Shown: piece after piece, positions 25,500 through 34,510 of the stretch
Position numbering within the stretch: position 1 is the first letter of the stretch
How the letters are laid out: each line of letters opens with the position of its first letter
NCBI RefSeq assembly: GCF_900116805.1
Contig: NZ_FPBV01000001.1
Span: forward strand, 186,001 to 250,000
Source of the DNA: Paenalicyclobacillus macrosporangiidus
GTDB lineage: Bacteria > Bacillota > Bacilli > Alicyclobacillales > Alicyclobacillaceae
Reading direction: 5' to 3'
DNA length: 64,000 nucleotides
Made by a program: the position numbers and the translations under genes
The notes under the pieces: model-generated
Database searches by the model: none
Told to the model about the DNA's origin: nothing
Seen by the model: only the letters and a program-made list of their open reading frames with translations

Positions 25500-27557
25500 T
25501 CATCCCTTCGCCTGCTCCGGCTTGACGTACGAAGACCACATCTTGTAATCCGCGGGGATCCGGGTGTCCGACCACTGTTCTTTCGGGAAGAACTGGTGGT
25601 GCTCCTGGAAGTAGGCGTCCATCAACTGGCGCGCCACCGGCGCCGCCGTCTCCGCGCCGTACCCGGCGCCCGGGACCATGACGCAGACTGCAATCTGCGG
25701 GTTGTCAAACGGCGCGTAACCGACGAACACCGAGTTGTCCATGTTCACGCCGCCCTCCGTGATCTGCGCCGTCCCCGTCTTGCCCGCCGCCGCATACGGT
25801 GCGCCCTGGAACGCCTGCGCTGCCGTTCCGACGGTGGTCGCCTCGTGCATGCCCTCCTGCACAATCTTCAAGTACTGTGCCGGGATGTTCAGCTTCGCCT
25901 GCACCACCGGCTTGATCTCCTGAGGCGGGCTTCCGTCCTGCGGGACAATCTTTGCCACCAGATGCGGCTGCAGCCGCACCCCGTTGTTGGCGATGGTGGC
26001 CACGTACTGCGCCAACTCAATCGGCGTGAACTGCTGCGTCTGCCCGATGCCTGCCATTGCCAAGTCGGCCGGGGAGCCGTAGAGCGGATAGCTGCCGTTT
26101 TTCTTCAACGATTCCTCCGCCTTGTCCAGGTCCAGTTGCACGCGCTGCATCTGCTTGCGCGAATCTTCCACATAGAATCGGCCCTGGGCCTCGTAAGGCA
26201 GGTCAATCCCGGTCTTGGCGCCCAGCCCGAAATCCCGTTCTCCCTGAAAGAGGGTGGTGATGCCCCGGGCAAACTGGGTGTTGAGCCACTGCGGGTACGA
26301 CGACGCCCCTGTGAAGCCGCCGCCGCTAGAGGCATCCGCGCCCATCCACTTGCCGAGCCACAGGCCCACCTCGTAGAAGAACGTGTCGCAGGACTGGGCG
26401 ATGGCCTTGACCGGCGTCACCAGGCCGTGGTACTCATTGTTGTCGTTCATCTTTGTTGTGCCGACATAGGTGATGGTGTGGTCCTGAAACACCGTGTTCG
26501 GTGTCACGATGCCGTTTTTCAGCGCCGTCACCAGGTTCGCCATCTTGACGGTCGATCCGGGCGTGCGCGGGCTCTGGATCACGTTGTTCAACTGCGCTCC
26601 TGAGGTCTCGACATAGTGCTTGTGCGGATCGTATGCCTTCGACCCGCCGACGAACCAATTCGGATCGAGGTACGGGTAGCTGACCATGGCCAGCACCCCG
26701 CCCGTCTTCACGTCGAGCACGACCGCCTCGGCGTCGTGGATGTATGCGGCATACTTCGACTTCTCCACGGCATCCATTAGCACCTGCTGGGCGATGGCCT
26801 GCAGGTGGCCGTCGAGCGTCAGTTGCAGGTTCGCCCCTGGCACGGGCGCCGGGTCATAGTCCAGTGTCTGAATCGGACTGCCATTGCTGTTGACCTGCAC
26901 AATCTGCTTGCCCACCTTGCCCTGCAGGACGCGCTCATACTGCAACTCCAGACCGGCAACTCCGACTTTCTGCGTCCGCAGATAATGCAGTTCATCCACA
27001 TAGTACGTCTCTTTTCCCGCCGGGATCTGGCCCGTGTACCCGAGCACCTGTCCGGCCAGCACCCCGTAGGGATACGTCCGCTGCGACTCCACCATGACGT
27101 CGACGCCCGGCAGCTCCGAGCGATGCTCTTCCACCCATGCCAGTTGCTGGTCCGTCAACCCTGACGCCAGCTCAATCTGCGACTGATAGGTCTCTTGTTG
27201 CATGGTCTCGAGCAAGTCGCTCTCTTTGACCTTGAGTACCGGCGCCAATTTGGCCGCGATGCTGGGCAGTCGGGGTTTCAGGGACGGGTCATTTGCTAGA
27301 TACAGGGTGTACGCCGGCTTGTCGTAGGCGAGCAGGTCACCGTTTGCGTCGTAGATGCGCCCCCGCGCCGGCAGCACCGGGATGGTGTCTTGACGGGCAT
27401 TGGACGCCTTCTCGCGAAATTCTTCGCCGCGCGCAATCTGCAGGTAGCCCAAGCGCAGGATCAGCGACAGGCTGGCCAAAAACGTCATGCCATAAACGAC
27501 ATTCGCTCGCCGCGCAAGAGAGCGCTCCGATCTTTTCGTCTTCTTCGTCCTGATCAT
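25500..27557 (-). CDS. mrdA: Penicillin-binding protein 2 (class B PBP, transpeptidase)
   Basis: A 685-residue class B PBP that cross-links peptidoglycan on the outer face. One N-terminal membrane helix (NVVYGMTFLASLSLILRLGYLQ) is followed by the dimerisation domain (ARQDTIPVLPARGRIYDANGD), then the transpeptidase domain. Active-site motifs: STVK in SPRTPGSTVKMANLV (about residue 336), SCD in AIAQSCDTFFYEVG, and KTG in AAGKTGTAQI (about 592). SxD instead of SxN is usual for the PBP2 branch. Its ATG overlaps the stop of the upstream PucR-type regulator as ATGA, an uncommon pairing; mreCD and rodA are not nearby. The elongasome role is inferred from family. Confidence 0.92.
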   Translation of the reverse strand: MIRTKKTKRSERSLARRANVVYGMTFLASLSLILRLGYLQIARGEEFREKASNARQDTIPVLPARGRIYDANGDLLAYDKPAYTLYLANDPSLKPRLPSIAAKLAPVLKVKESDLLETMQQETYQSQIELASGLTDQQLAWVEEHRSELPGVDVMVESQRTYPYGVLAGQVLGYTGQIPAGKETYYVDELHYLRTQKVGVAGLELQYERVLQGKVGKQIVQVNSNGSPIQTLDYDPAPVPGANLQLTLDGHLQAIAQQVLMDAVEKSKYAAYIHDAEAVVLDVKTGGVLAMVSYPYLDPNWFVGGSKAYDPHKHYVETSGAQLNNVIQSPRTPGSTVKMANLVTALKNGIVTPNTVFQDHTITYVGTTKMNDNNEYHGLVTPVKAIAQSCDTFFYEVGLWLGKWMGADASSGGGFTGASSYPQWLNTQFARGITTLFQGERDFGLGAKTGIDLPYEAQGRFYVEDSRKQMQRVQLDLDKAEESLKKNGSYPLYGSPADLAMAGIGQTQQFTPIELAQYVATIANNGVRLQPHLVAKIVPQDGSPPQEIKPVVQAKLNIPAQYLKIVQEGMHEATTVGTAAQAFQGAPYAAAGKTGTAQITEGGVNMDNSVFVGYAPFDNPQIAVCVMVPGAGYGAETAAPVARQLMDAYFQEHHQFFPKEQWSDTRIPADYKMWSSYVKPEQAKG

Positions 27558-28771
27558 GGGTACCGGTCTCCCGTGTCGGTCTTTCCGAGGGCATGAAGCA
27601 GTTCATGGGCCTGGAGCGCGGTCCAGATGGACGTGATCTGCTGGAGATCGCGCAGGGACAGGCCGAGCAACTGTTCGATGTGCCGGATGCGGTACAGCAG
27701 CGTGTTTCGGTGCATGAAGAGGACCCGGCTGGCCTGGGAGGCGTTCTGGTCACAACTGAGGTAGACCCACAGCGTATCCAGCAGGTGCCGGTGGTTCGGT
27801 TCCAAGAGCGGCCCGAGCGTGCCCTGGACGAGCCGCAACAGGTCCGCCTCCGGGAGGCTGGCCAGCATGCGGAGCATCGGAGGGCTCAGCCGGTTGGAAA
27901 TGAGTCCGTGCTGGCCAAACCGCTCGGCATAGCGGAGGACCACCTCCTGCTCCCGCAGGCTGGGGCCGAGGTCGTGTTCGTCGCGCGCCCAGGACACGTA
28001 CGCCCGGGCGGGGAGGCGGGCGGCCAGCCTGCGTTCCGCGTAGGCGGACCATGCATCGAGCCACTCGTGGGCCAGATGCTGGCCGGCGGACGGATTGGAC
28101 GAAGGCAGGATGGCGAGGATACCGTTCGGCCGGTAGGCGAGAAACGGGAAGGCGGGTTGATACCGCCAAACGTGCGTCACCAGGAAGCCGCGAAGGATGT
28201 CCATGTTTTGATACTTCTCCTCTGGCTGTGTCAGCTCCATCCCGATGAGCAGATAGCCGGGATGGGGCGGCAGCCCGCACAACGTCAGCAGGCGAAGGTT
28301 TTCCGCGGTCACCCCGTCCAGGAGGATCTTTTGAACCTTTTCCCCGCGGCGTTCGGCTTCCGTCGCCGACCACTCCGAGAGTTCCGTCAAAATAAGGGCG
28401 AGCCGCAGAGAATAGAGGGACCACGCGGTCTCGTCCATCACTCGTTGCAGCGGCGCGGACGAGCGAATCGTCCCGTACACCGTGTTTTGGTCGGTGATCT
28501 CGTAACGATGCCAATGGTCCTCGGGGATCTCCACGTCGCGGTTCGCCATCATCCTCCGGACCGGCACCCCGCGCGCGTCCTCGAGCAGGAACGATTGATC
28601 GGGCGCCATTCGATGCAGCTCAGCCAGATGGCGATCCAGTTGTTGCAGCAGCCATCGCCCGCGCCGGTCGGCGTGCAGGAACTCTGCCGTGGCATGGGGG
28701 GCAACCGGATCCATCCGTTGAACGTCGGTGCGGGCGACGTGGATAGGCTCCCTGCGGTTCCTCGGTTTCAC
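27554..28771 (-). CDS. PucR-type helix-turn-helix transcriptional regulator
   Basis: A 405-residue regulator. The C-terminal about 60 residues, LLDTLWVYLSCDQNASQASRVLFMHRNTLLYRIRHIEQLLGLSL, form the PucR C-terminal HTH seen in PucR, CdaR and related activators. The N-terminal part has no clear ligand domain; PDQSFLLEDARGVPVRRMMANRD could be a degenerate PAS/GAF-like region. The GTG at 28771 lies 6 nt after GGAGGTGA. It overlaps the PBP2 gene by 4 nt and is divergent from formaldehyde dehydrogenase, with about 300 bp and two dyad sites between. Its target may be PBP2 or the fdhA unit; the sequence does not decide. Confidence 0.8.
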   Translation of the reverse strand: MKPRNRREPIHVARTDVQRMDPVAPHATAEFLHADRRGRWLLQQLDRHLAELHRMAPDQSFLLEDARGVPVRRMMANRDVEIPEDHWHRYEITDQNTVYGTIRSSAPLQRVMDETAWSLYSLRLALILTELSEWSATEAERRGEKVQKILLDGVTAENLRLLTLCGLPPHPGYLLIGMELTQPEEKYQNMDILRGFLVTHVWRYQPAFPFLAYRPNGILAILPSSNPSAGQHLAHEWLDAWSAYAERRLAARLPARAYVSWARDEHDLGPSLREQEVVLRYAERFGQHGLISNRLSPPMLRMLASLPEADLLRLVQGTLGPLLEPNHRHLLDTLWVYLSCDQNASQASRVLFMHRNTLLYRIRHIEQLLGLSLRDLQQITSIWTALQAHELLHALGKTDTGDRYP

Positions 28772-28874
28772 CCGAAATCACCTCCGCGTCCGCGTGAAGC
28801 TCGGTCAACCGGCCGTGGGAACCGGGCCGGAACCGTGTCTCCAGTTGTGCAGATGCACAAATCCGGCACGTCAA

Positions 28875-28888
28875 TCTGACAAATCAGA
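28875..28888. promoter_or_regulatory. Dyad site 1 in the pucR-fdhA intergenic region
   Basis: TCTGA and TCAGA flank CAAA in a perfect inverted repeat. It sits about 100 nt from the regulator start, in a 302-nt divergent region. A binding site for the PucR-type protein is possible but unproven. Confidence 0.35.
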
Positions 28889-28933
28889 CGATTGTTCGTT
28901 GAGACGCCCGGTTCGGCCGCCGTATGCTCATCC

Positions 28934-28949
28934 ATGTAAACCCTTACAT
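28934..28949. promoter_or_regulatory. Dyad site 2 in the pucR-fdhA intergenic region
   Basis: ATGTAA and TTACAT flank ACCC, a perfect 6-bp inverted repeat 125 nt before fdhA. Typical of a dimeric regulator operator. No strong -35/-10 pair could be fixed in this region. Confidence 0.4.
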
Positions 28950-29073
28950 CCACCTTTTACTGTACCACACCGAACCCAGATGGGAAGCGGGGGTGAGCGG
29001 CAGATCAGACGCTTCCGACTGTGCGGTCTTGGAATGACCTTGGCGCGTGGAAATCCGTGAGGAGGGATGAAGG

Positions 29074-30327
29074 ATGCCGGGAAATCGTGCGGTCGTGTAC
29101 AAAGGGCCGGGCCGAGTGGCGGTGGAGACCATCGATTATCCGGAGCTGGTGCTCAAGGACGGGCCGGGCGTCAACCCGTTGAACGTCGGGCGCAAGTGTG
29201 AGCACGGCGTGATTCTCAGGGTGGTGTCGACAAACATCTGCGGCAGCGACCAACACATGGTCCGCGGGCGGACCACCGCGCCCGAAGGCCTGGTGCTCGG
29301 TCACGAGATCACGGGTGAGGTGATTGAGGTCGGCCGCGATGTGGAGTTCATCAAAAAGGGAGACCTGGTTTCCGTTCCCTTCAACATCGCCTGCGGGCGG
29401 TGCCGGAACTGCAAGGAAGGCAACACGCACATCTGCCTGAATGTCAATCCGGATCGCCCCGGTTCCGCCTATGGATACGTGGATATGGGGGGCTGGGTCG
29501 GCGGTCAAGCGGAGTACGTGATGGTGCCGTACGCCGACTTTCAGTTGCTCAAATTCCCGGACAAGGATCAGGCGATGGAGAAGATCCTCGACCTCACCAT
29601 GCTGTCGGACATCTTCCCGACCGGGTATCACGGGGCGTACAGCGCCGGAGTGACCACCGGATCGACCGTGTACGTCGCGGGGGCGGGTCCGGTCGGCCTG
29701 GCGGCGGCACACGCGGCGCAGCTGCTGGGCGCCTCCGTGGTCATCGTGGGCGACCTGAACCCGGCGCGCCTGGAGCAGGCCCGGAGCTTCGGCTGCGAGA
29801 CCATCGATCTCAGCCAACACGCCGACGTCGGCGAGATGATTGAACAGATCCTCGGGGTGCCGGAGGTGGATTGCGCCGTCGACTGCGTCGGCTTCGAGGC
29901 GCACGGTCACGGGCGCGATCACCAGGAGGAACCCGCGACGGTGCTCAACACCATCATGCAGATCACTCGGGCCGGCGGGCGCTTGGGGATCCCAGGGCTG
30001 TACGTGACGGGCGATCCCGGCGCCAAGGACGAGGAGGCGAAAATTGGCTCCCTGCGCATCCGCATCGGTCTCGGTTGGGCCAAGGCCCACTCCTTCGTCA
30101 CCGGTCAGACGCCTGTCATGCGCTACCACCGCCAGCTCATGAACATGATCCTGAGCGGACGGGCGCAGATTGCGAAAGCGGTCAACGCGACCGTCATTGA
30201 CCTGGACGATGCCCCGCGCGGTTACGCGGATTTTGACAGGGGTGTGGCGAGAAAATTCGTCCTCGACCCCCACGGTTTGGTGCGCAAACACCATCCGGAG
30301 CGTTTCCTGGCCTTCAGCCAGAACTGA
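29074..30327 (+). CDS. fdhA: Glutathione-independent formaldehyde dehydrogenase
   Basis: A 417-residue zinc alcohol-dehydrogenase-family enzyme that oxidises formaldehyde to formate with bound NAD+. Near-diagnostic strings for the glutathione-independent branch: VVSTNICGSDQHMVRGRTTAPEG, VLGHEITGEVIEVGRD, GYVDMGGWVGGQAEYVMVPYADF and LSDIFPTGYHGA. The catalytic Zn ligand Cys is in NICGSD, the structural Zn cysteines in CGRCRNCKEGNTHIC, and the NAD fold in VYVAGAGPVGLAAA. The ATG at 29074 follows GGAGGGATGAAG. It probably forms a unit with the aquaporin gene 21 nt downstream. Role: formaldehyde detoxification or use. Confidence 0.94.
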   Translation: MPGNRAVVYKGPGRVAVETIDYPELVLKDGPGVNPLNVGRKCEHGVILRVVSTNICGSDQHMVRGRTTAPEGLVLGHEITGEVIEVGRDVEFIKKGDLVSVPFNIACGRCRNCKEGNTHICLNVNPDRPGSAYGYVDMGGWVGGQAEYVMVPYADFQLLKFPDKDQAMEKILDLTMLSDIFPTGYHGAYSAGVTTGSTVYVAGAGPVGLAAAHAAQLLGASVVIVGDLNPARLEQARSFGCETIDLSQHADVGEMIEQILGVPEVDCAVDCVGFEAHGHGRDHQEEPATVLNTIMQITRAGGRLGIPGLYVTGDPGAKDEEAKIGSLRIRIGLGWAKAHSFVTGQTPVMRYHRQLMNMILSGRAQIAKAVNATVIDLDDAPRGYADFDRGVARKFVLDPHGLVRKHHPERFLAFSQN

Positions 30328-30348
30328 CTCGGCGGGGCGGGTGACAGG

Positions 30349-31134
30349 ATGGACACGTCGCCTTCCCTGTTGAAGCGCGGTGTGGCGGAGCTGATTGGGA
30401 CCGCGATGCTCGTCTGGATTGGGGCGGGCACCGCGGCGTTCAACGGCGTGTTGTCGAGCGACGCCCGCCACGCCGTCACCCTGGCCGACGTGGGTGTGGT
30501 CAGCCTGGCGTTCGGGATGGTGGTGCTGGCGATGATCGCGGCGTTCGGCCCTATCTCCGGCTGCCACATCAACCCGGCGGTGACGGTCGGGCTGGCCGTG
30601 ACGGGCCGTTTTCCCTGGCGGGAGGTGCCCGCCTACGTGCTCGCGCAGGCCGTCGGGGCGGTGGTGGGGGCGCTGGGGATTGTGCTCGTCCTCGGTTCGG
30701 CCGGGACCTCGGTCGGCAACACCGGGGCGACCGTCCTGGCTCCGGGGATTGGCCTGGTCCGCGGGACGCTCATCGAGGCGGCCAACGCCTTCGTCCTGAT
30801 GACCGTCATCATGGGGGCGGCCGTGGACGGCCGTGCCGCAGGCCGGTGGGCCGCTGTGCCCATCGGTCTGACCGTGGCCGGCATCATCATGGCGACGGCG
30901 GGGCCGACCGGATCGTCCTTCAACCCGGCCAGGACGTTCGGGCCCTATGTGGTCGACAGCCTGTTCGGGGGGCACGTGTCGTGGGCGCAATACCCGGTGT
31001 ACCTGATTGGGCCCGTCGCGGGTGCCGCCATCGCCGCGTGGGTCCACGACTGGGTGGCTGATTTCCGCGTGCACGCCGTCCGGCCTCCGGCCGAGGGACG
31101 CCAGACGGATCACGTCGGAGAACCCTTGCGCTGA
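30349..31134 (+). CDS. Aquaporin / MIP family channel
   Basis: A 261-residue channel with six helices and the two half-helix signatures HINPAVTVGLAV and SSFNPARTFGPYVV. Both NPA boxes are intact. Family members pass water, glycerol or small neutral solutes; whether this one is an aquaporin or a glycerol facilitator is unclear, since the residue after the second NPAR and the selectivity filter were not modelled. It follows fdhA by 21 nt with a GGGCGGGTG-type site and may help move formaldehyde-related small solutes, which is inference from position. The tail is hydrophilic. Confidence 0.88.
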   Translation: MDTSPSLLKRGVAELIGTAMLVWIGAGTAAFNGVLSSDARHAVTLADVGVVSLAFGMVVLAMIAAFGPISGCHINPAVTVGLAVTGRFPWREVPAYVLAQAVGAVVGALGIVLVLGSAGTSVGNTGATVLAPGIGLVRGTLIEAANAFVLMTVIMGAAVDGRAAGRWAAVPIGLTVAGIIMATAGPTGSSFNPARTFGPYVVDSLFGGHVSWAQYPVYLIGPVAGAAIAAWVHDWVADFRVHAVRPPAEGRQTDHVGEPLR

Positions 31135-31165
31135 CGCCCTGGCATGCGACACCTCCGCGCTCATG

Positions 31166-31198
31166 AAAACCGGCAGCCAGGTCACACCTGGCTGCCGG
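31166..31198 (-). terminator. Strong terminator between aquaporin and MMPL genes
   Basis: CCGGCAGCCAGGT (31170-31182) and its perfect complement (31186-31198) enclose a 3-nt loop. On the minus strand it is followed by TTTT (31166-31169), so it ends the MMPL transcript; it overlaps the MMPL stop codon. The stem can also stop plus-strand transcripts. Confidence 0.8.
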
Positions 31199-34100
31199 GA
31201 CCTTCCAGGGAGGGCCGAACGGGTGCGCGCTCCCTTGCACCTGTCCCCGCCCCCTCTTCTTCGTCTCCATCTTCTTCCTCGTGCCATCGCACGAAGGGCC
31301 ACGGATGGGCCGGGCCCACCAGGGCGATGGCCGCCGGCATGAAGAACGCCAGCAGCACGAACACGTAGAGGAACAGCCCCACGACGACCGACAGCCCAAT
31401 CTCGACCATGGTCGCCATGCCGGTGACCATCATGGAACCGAAGGTGCCGGCCATGATGACGGCGGCCGAGAAGACGACGCCGCCCATCCGGCGCATCGCC
31501 GTGCGCATGGCGCGCATCGGCATCGGGCCGCGCGGGGCGATGCGCGAGCGCTCCGCGGTGTCGCCGCGCCGGCCGGCGTCCCAGCCCGCCCAGTACTCCT
31601 CGTCGAAGCGGGACATCAGGAAGATGCTGTAGTCCACCCCGAGCGCAACCAACAGCAGGAACGTGAAGAACGGCACTGTCCAGCTGACGCCGTCCTGGCC
31701 GAGCACGTGCACCGAGAATTGCTGCACCAAGCCCATGGTGACGAAGTACGTCGCCGCCAGGGAGACGAGGATGAGCAGCGGTGTCAGCACCGAGCGGAGC
31801 ATCGCCACCAGCAGGACGAAGATGGCGCCAAATACCAGAGTCATCGTCCAGGAGAAGTCCTCGCTGGACAGGGTGTTCATCGCCGCCTGGAACGCCGTCG
31901 TGCCGCCCACGTACACCTCTCCCGTGTGTACCGGACTCGCCGCCAGGGCGACCGACGCGGCCTGACGAAGCTGATTCACGGTCGCGATGGCCTCGGGCGA
32001 ATACGGGGTGTGGTTGAGCAGCACCCGGAACTTCGCCACATGCCCGTCCGGTGACACGAAGGCATCGAGGGCCTGCCGGAGTTCGGCGTTGTTCTGGATC
32101 TCGCTCTGCGGCACGTAAAACCCGGGCGACGGCGCCGCGCTCGATTCGGACAAAAATGACTGCGCCTGTGCGACGCCGGACTGCAGTTTCTGCGCCGCGC
32201 CGGCCGCTTGGCTGAGTCCGGTGGCCAGGTCACCGCTCTTCTGCGTGAACTGCGCGATCCCGCTGGCCAATTGCCCGCCTCCGTCCGCCACCTGGCTCGC
32301 GCCGCCGGCCAGCCGGTGGGCGCCCTGGGCGAGCTGGGTGGCAGAACCGGCCACCTGGTTCATGCCGCCGACGAGGCCCGGCATGGAGACGGCCAGTTGC
32401 TTGGCTCCCGCCGCCAACTGCTGGCTCGAGGCGGCCACCTGCTGGGTGCCCTGCGCAAGCTGCTGGGCCAGTTGCTCAATCTGCTGCCAGTTCGGGTTGT
32501 TCGCCTGGTCCGGATGGGCCGCTGTCCACTGGGCGATGGCACCCGCCAGCGCGGACGCCGCCGTCGACACCTGCCCCGCGGCACCGCTCAACTGCTGGGT
32601 GCCGTCGGAAAGCTGCGCCGCCGCCTGGCTGGCCTGTGCGGTCCCGTCCGCGAGCTGCTTGGCGCCGCCCGCGAGGCGGTCGGCGCCCGACGCCAGCTGA
32701 CTGGCGCCCCCGGCCGTTTGCCGGGCACCCTGGGCGAGGCTCGCGGCCCCCGACTGCAGCTGATTCAAGGCGCCCTGGGCCTGGCCGCCCTGTTTCGCCG
32801 CACTGCCGAGCTGGTCAGCCATCTGGCCGAGGCCGCCCTTCACCTGGCCGAGGCCGTCCGCGGCCTGCTGGTTCTGGTGGCTGAGTTCAAAATCGGTGAC
32901 CACTTTGCCCAGCGGCTGCGTGGCGCTGTCCACCTCCGCGACCCCGTGGACGGAAGCCAATTGGCGTGAGATCCGGTCGATGGTGGCCAGCCCGTCGCTG
33001 GTGCGCAGGTTCGCGTCCGTCTTCAGGACCACGGTGGTCGGCATCGCTTCGCCCGTGCCGAACGCGTCCGACACCACGTGGAAGCCTTGCACGGAGGGGG
33101 CGTCCGGGATGTCGGCCATCGGATCGAACGAGCGGGACGGCCCGAAGGCGAGCGCCACCGGGGTGAGCACCACCGCCAACATCAGCGTGACCAGCCAGGG
33201 CCGGCGGGTGGACACGCGGCTGGTCCAGCCCCACAGCCGCGAAGGCCGGTGATCCATGCCCGGCTTCGGCACCACCGGCCAGTACAGATTGCGGCCGAAG
33301 AGGGCCATCAGGGCCGGGATGAGGGTGAGGCACGTCAGCAGCGTGATGGCCACACCGACGGCCACCCCTACGCCGGAGCGGTAGAGGCCGAAGTTGGCGA
33401 AGTACAGGGCCGCAAACGAGACGAGCACGGTCAGCGAGCTGAAGATGACCGTCTTGCCGACCCCGCGCAGGGCGCCGGCCAGGGCGTCGGCCCGGGTGTG
33501 GGTCTTGGTCAGCTCTTCGCGGAAGCGGTTGAGCAAGATCACCGTATAGTCGGTGCCCGCGCCGAACAGCACCGCAATCATGAAGGTCTGCGTGAAGGTC
33601 GACACCGGAAACCCGCGTTGGGCGAGCCACGCCACGACGCTCGAGGAGACCAGGTAGGACAGGCCGATGGCGAGCAGGGTCAACAGCGGCGCCAACACGG
33701 CCCGGAAGACCGCGAGCAGGATGACGAGCACCAGGCCGACGGTGACGACGGCGGTCTTGTCGGCCGCGCCCTGCATCAGGGTGATGGCGTCCTTCTGTAC
33801 CGGCGTGTCGCCGGTCAGGTACACCTGGGCCCCGGCGGGCGGGTGCGCGAAGGCGTCATGCAGGCGCTGCAGGTCGTCTGATAGGCCCGGGTCCTCGATG
33901 TTCTCGGTCAGGCCCACCACGGCGATCTCGGTCGTCTTGTCGCTGCTGATGAACGAGCTGGCCATGTCCTTGGGGGCATTGTTTGCGGTCTGGACGTAGG
34001 ACACGTGGTAGGACGCCTTGTCGCCGTCGACGCGCGCGAGGCCGTCCTCCAAATAGGCGCGGTCGGCGGAGGACAGGCCGCCCGCGCGATGGACGGCGAC

Positions 34101-34319
34101 GATGACCGTGCTCTTTGCGTGATGATCCGGATCGACCTCGTCCGCCAACCGGCTCGCGACCATGCTGGGGTCCGAATCGGGCAGATACGTGGTGCTCTTG
34201 TGGGCCACGACGTCCGGCAGCTTGGGCAGGCCGACGAGCACCGCGGCGACCATGGCCGCCCAGAGGACGATGATGAGCCATTTCCATCGCGTCACGAAAC
34301 GCGCGTACCACTCCGCCAC
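31182..34319 (-). CDS. MMPL/RND family transporter with long coiled-coil insert
   Basis: A 1045-residue membrane protein of the MMPL type (YdfJ-like). First helix: WKWLIIVLWAAMVAAVLVGLP; a five-helix block with VLFGAGTDYTVILLNRFREEL; and a second block with ALGVDYSIFLMSRFDEEY, both being the proton-relay GxxxDY segments. Between the halves, about residues 476-723 are Ala/Gln/Gly-rich 7- or 11-residue repeats of the pattern LAxGAxQLAxG, as in YhgE/Pip-like proteins. Substrates of this family are lipids, toxins or drugs; not predictable here. The upstream MarR gene and a 17-bp motif shared by both leaders suggest MarR control. Confidence 0.9.
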   Translation of the reverse strand: MAEWYARFVTRWKWLIIVLWAAMVAAVLVGLPKLPDVVAHKSTTYLPDSDPSMVASRLADEVDPDHHAKSTVIVAVHRAGGLSSADRAYLEDGLARVDGDKASYHVSYVQTANNAPKDMASSFISSDKTTEIAVVGLTENIEDPGLSDDLQRLHDAFAHPPAGAQVYLTGDTPVQKDAITLMQGAADKTAVVTVGLVLVILLAVFRAVLAPLLTLLAIGLSYLVSSSVVAWLAQRGFPVSTFTQTFMIAVLFGAGTDYTVILLNRFREELTKTHTRADALAGALRGVGKTVIFSSLTVLVSFAALYFANFGLYRSGVGVAVGVAITLLTCLTLIPALMALFGRNLYWPVVPKPGMDHRPSRLWGWTSRVSTRRPWLVTLMLAVVLTPVALAFGPSRSFDPMADIPDAPSVQGFHVVSDAFGTGEAMPTTVVLKTDANLRTSDGLATIDRISRQLASVHGVAEVDSATQPLGKVVTDFELSHQNQQAADGLGQVKGGLGQMADQLGSAAKQGGQAQGALNQLQSGAASLAQGARQTAGGASQLASGADRLAGGAKQLADGTAQASQAAAQLSDGTQQLSGAAGQVSTAASALAGAIAQWTAAHPDQANNPNWQQIEQLAQQLAQGTQQVAASSQQLAAGAKQLAVSMPGLVGGMNQVAGSATQLAQGAHRLAGGASQVADGGGQLASGIAQFTQKSGDLATGLSQAAGAAQKLQSGVAQAQSFLSESSAAPSPGFYVPQSEIQNNAELRQALDAFVSPDGHVAKFRVLLNHTPYSPEAIATVNQLRQAASVALAASPVHTGEVYVGGTTAFQAAMNTLSSEDFSWTMTLVFGAIFVLLVAMLRSVLTPLLILVSLAATYFVTMGLVQQFSVHVLGQDGVSWTVPFFTFLLLVALGVDYSIFLMSRFDEEYWAGWDAGRRGDTAERSRIAPRGPMPMRAMRTAMRRMGGVVFSAAVIMAGTFGSMMVTGMATMVEIGLSVVVGLFLYVFVLLAFFMPAAIALVGPAHPWPFVRWHEEEDGDEEEGAGTGARERAPVRPSLEGPGSQV

Positions 34320-34360
34320 GTCGTTTCACTCCTTTTCTTTGAATGGGTTGTCTCAATTGA

Positions 34361-34377
34361 TTTCAATGTGAAGATAT
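34361..34377. promoter_or_regulatory. 17-bp candidate operator upstream of the MMPL gene
   Basis: TTTCAATGTGAAGATAT, 42 nt before the MMPL start. The same string with one change recurs at 35037-35053 before the MarR gene. Shared position before a MarR regulator and its neighbour suggests a MarR operator. Confidence 0.55.
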
Positions 34378-34510
34378 CTGCCGCAAAACCGCGGACGCGG
34401 ACCTTTGCCGACCTCTCCCGACGCCTGGCGGGCGCGTCCCGATGTTGCGTATGACCGGTCAAATGTCGCCTTGACCGTCTTGACCTCTGTCGCGTGTCCC
34501 CTCTCGCCGG

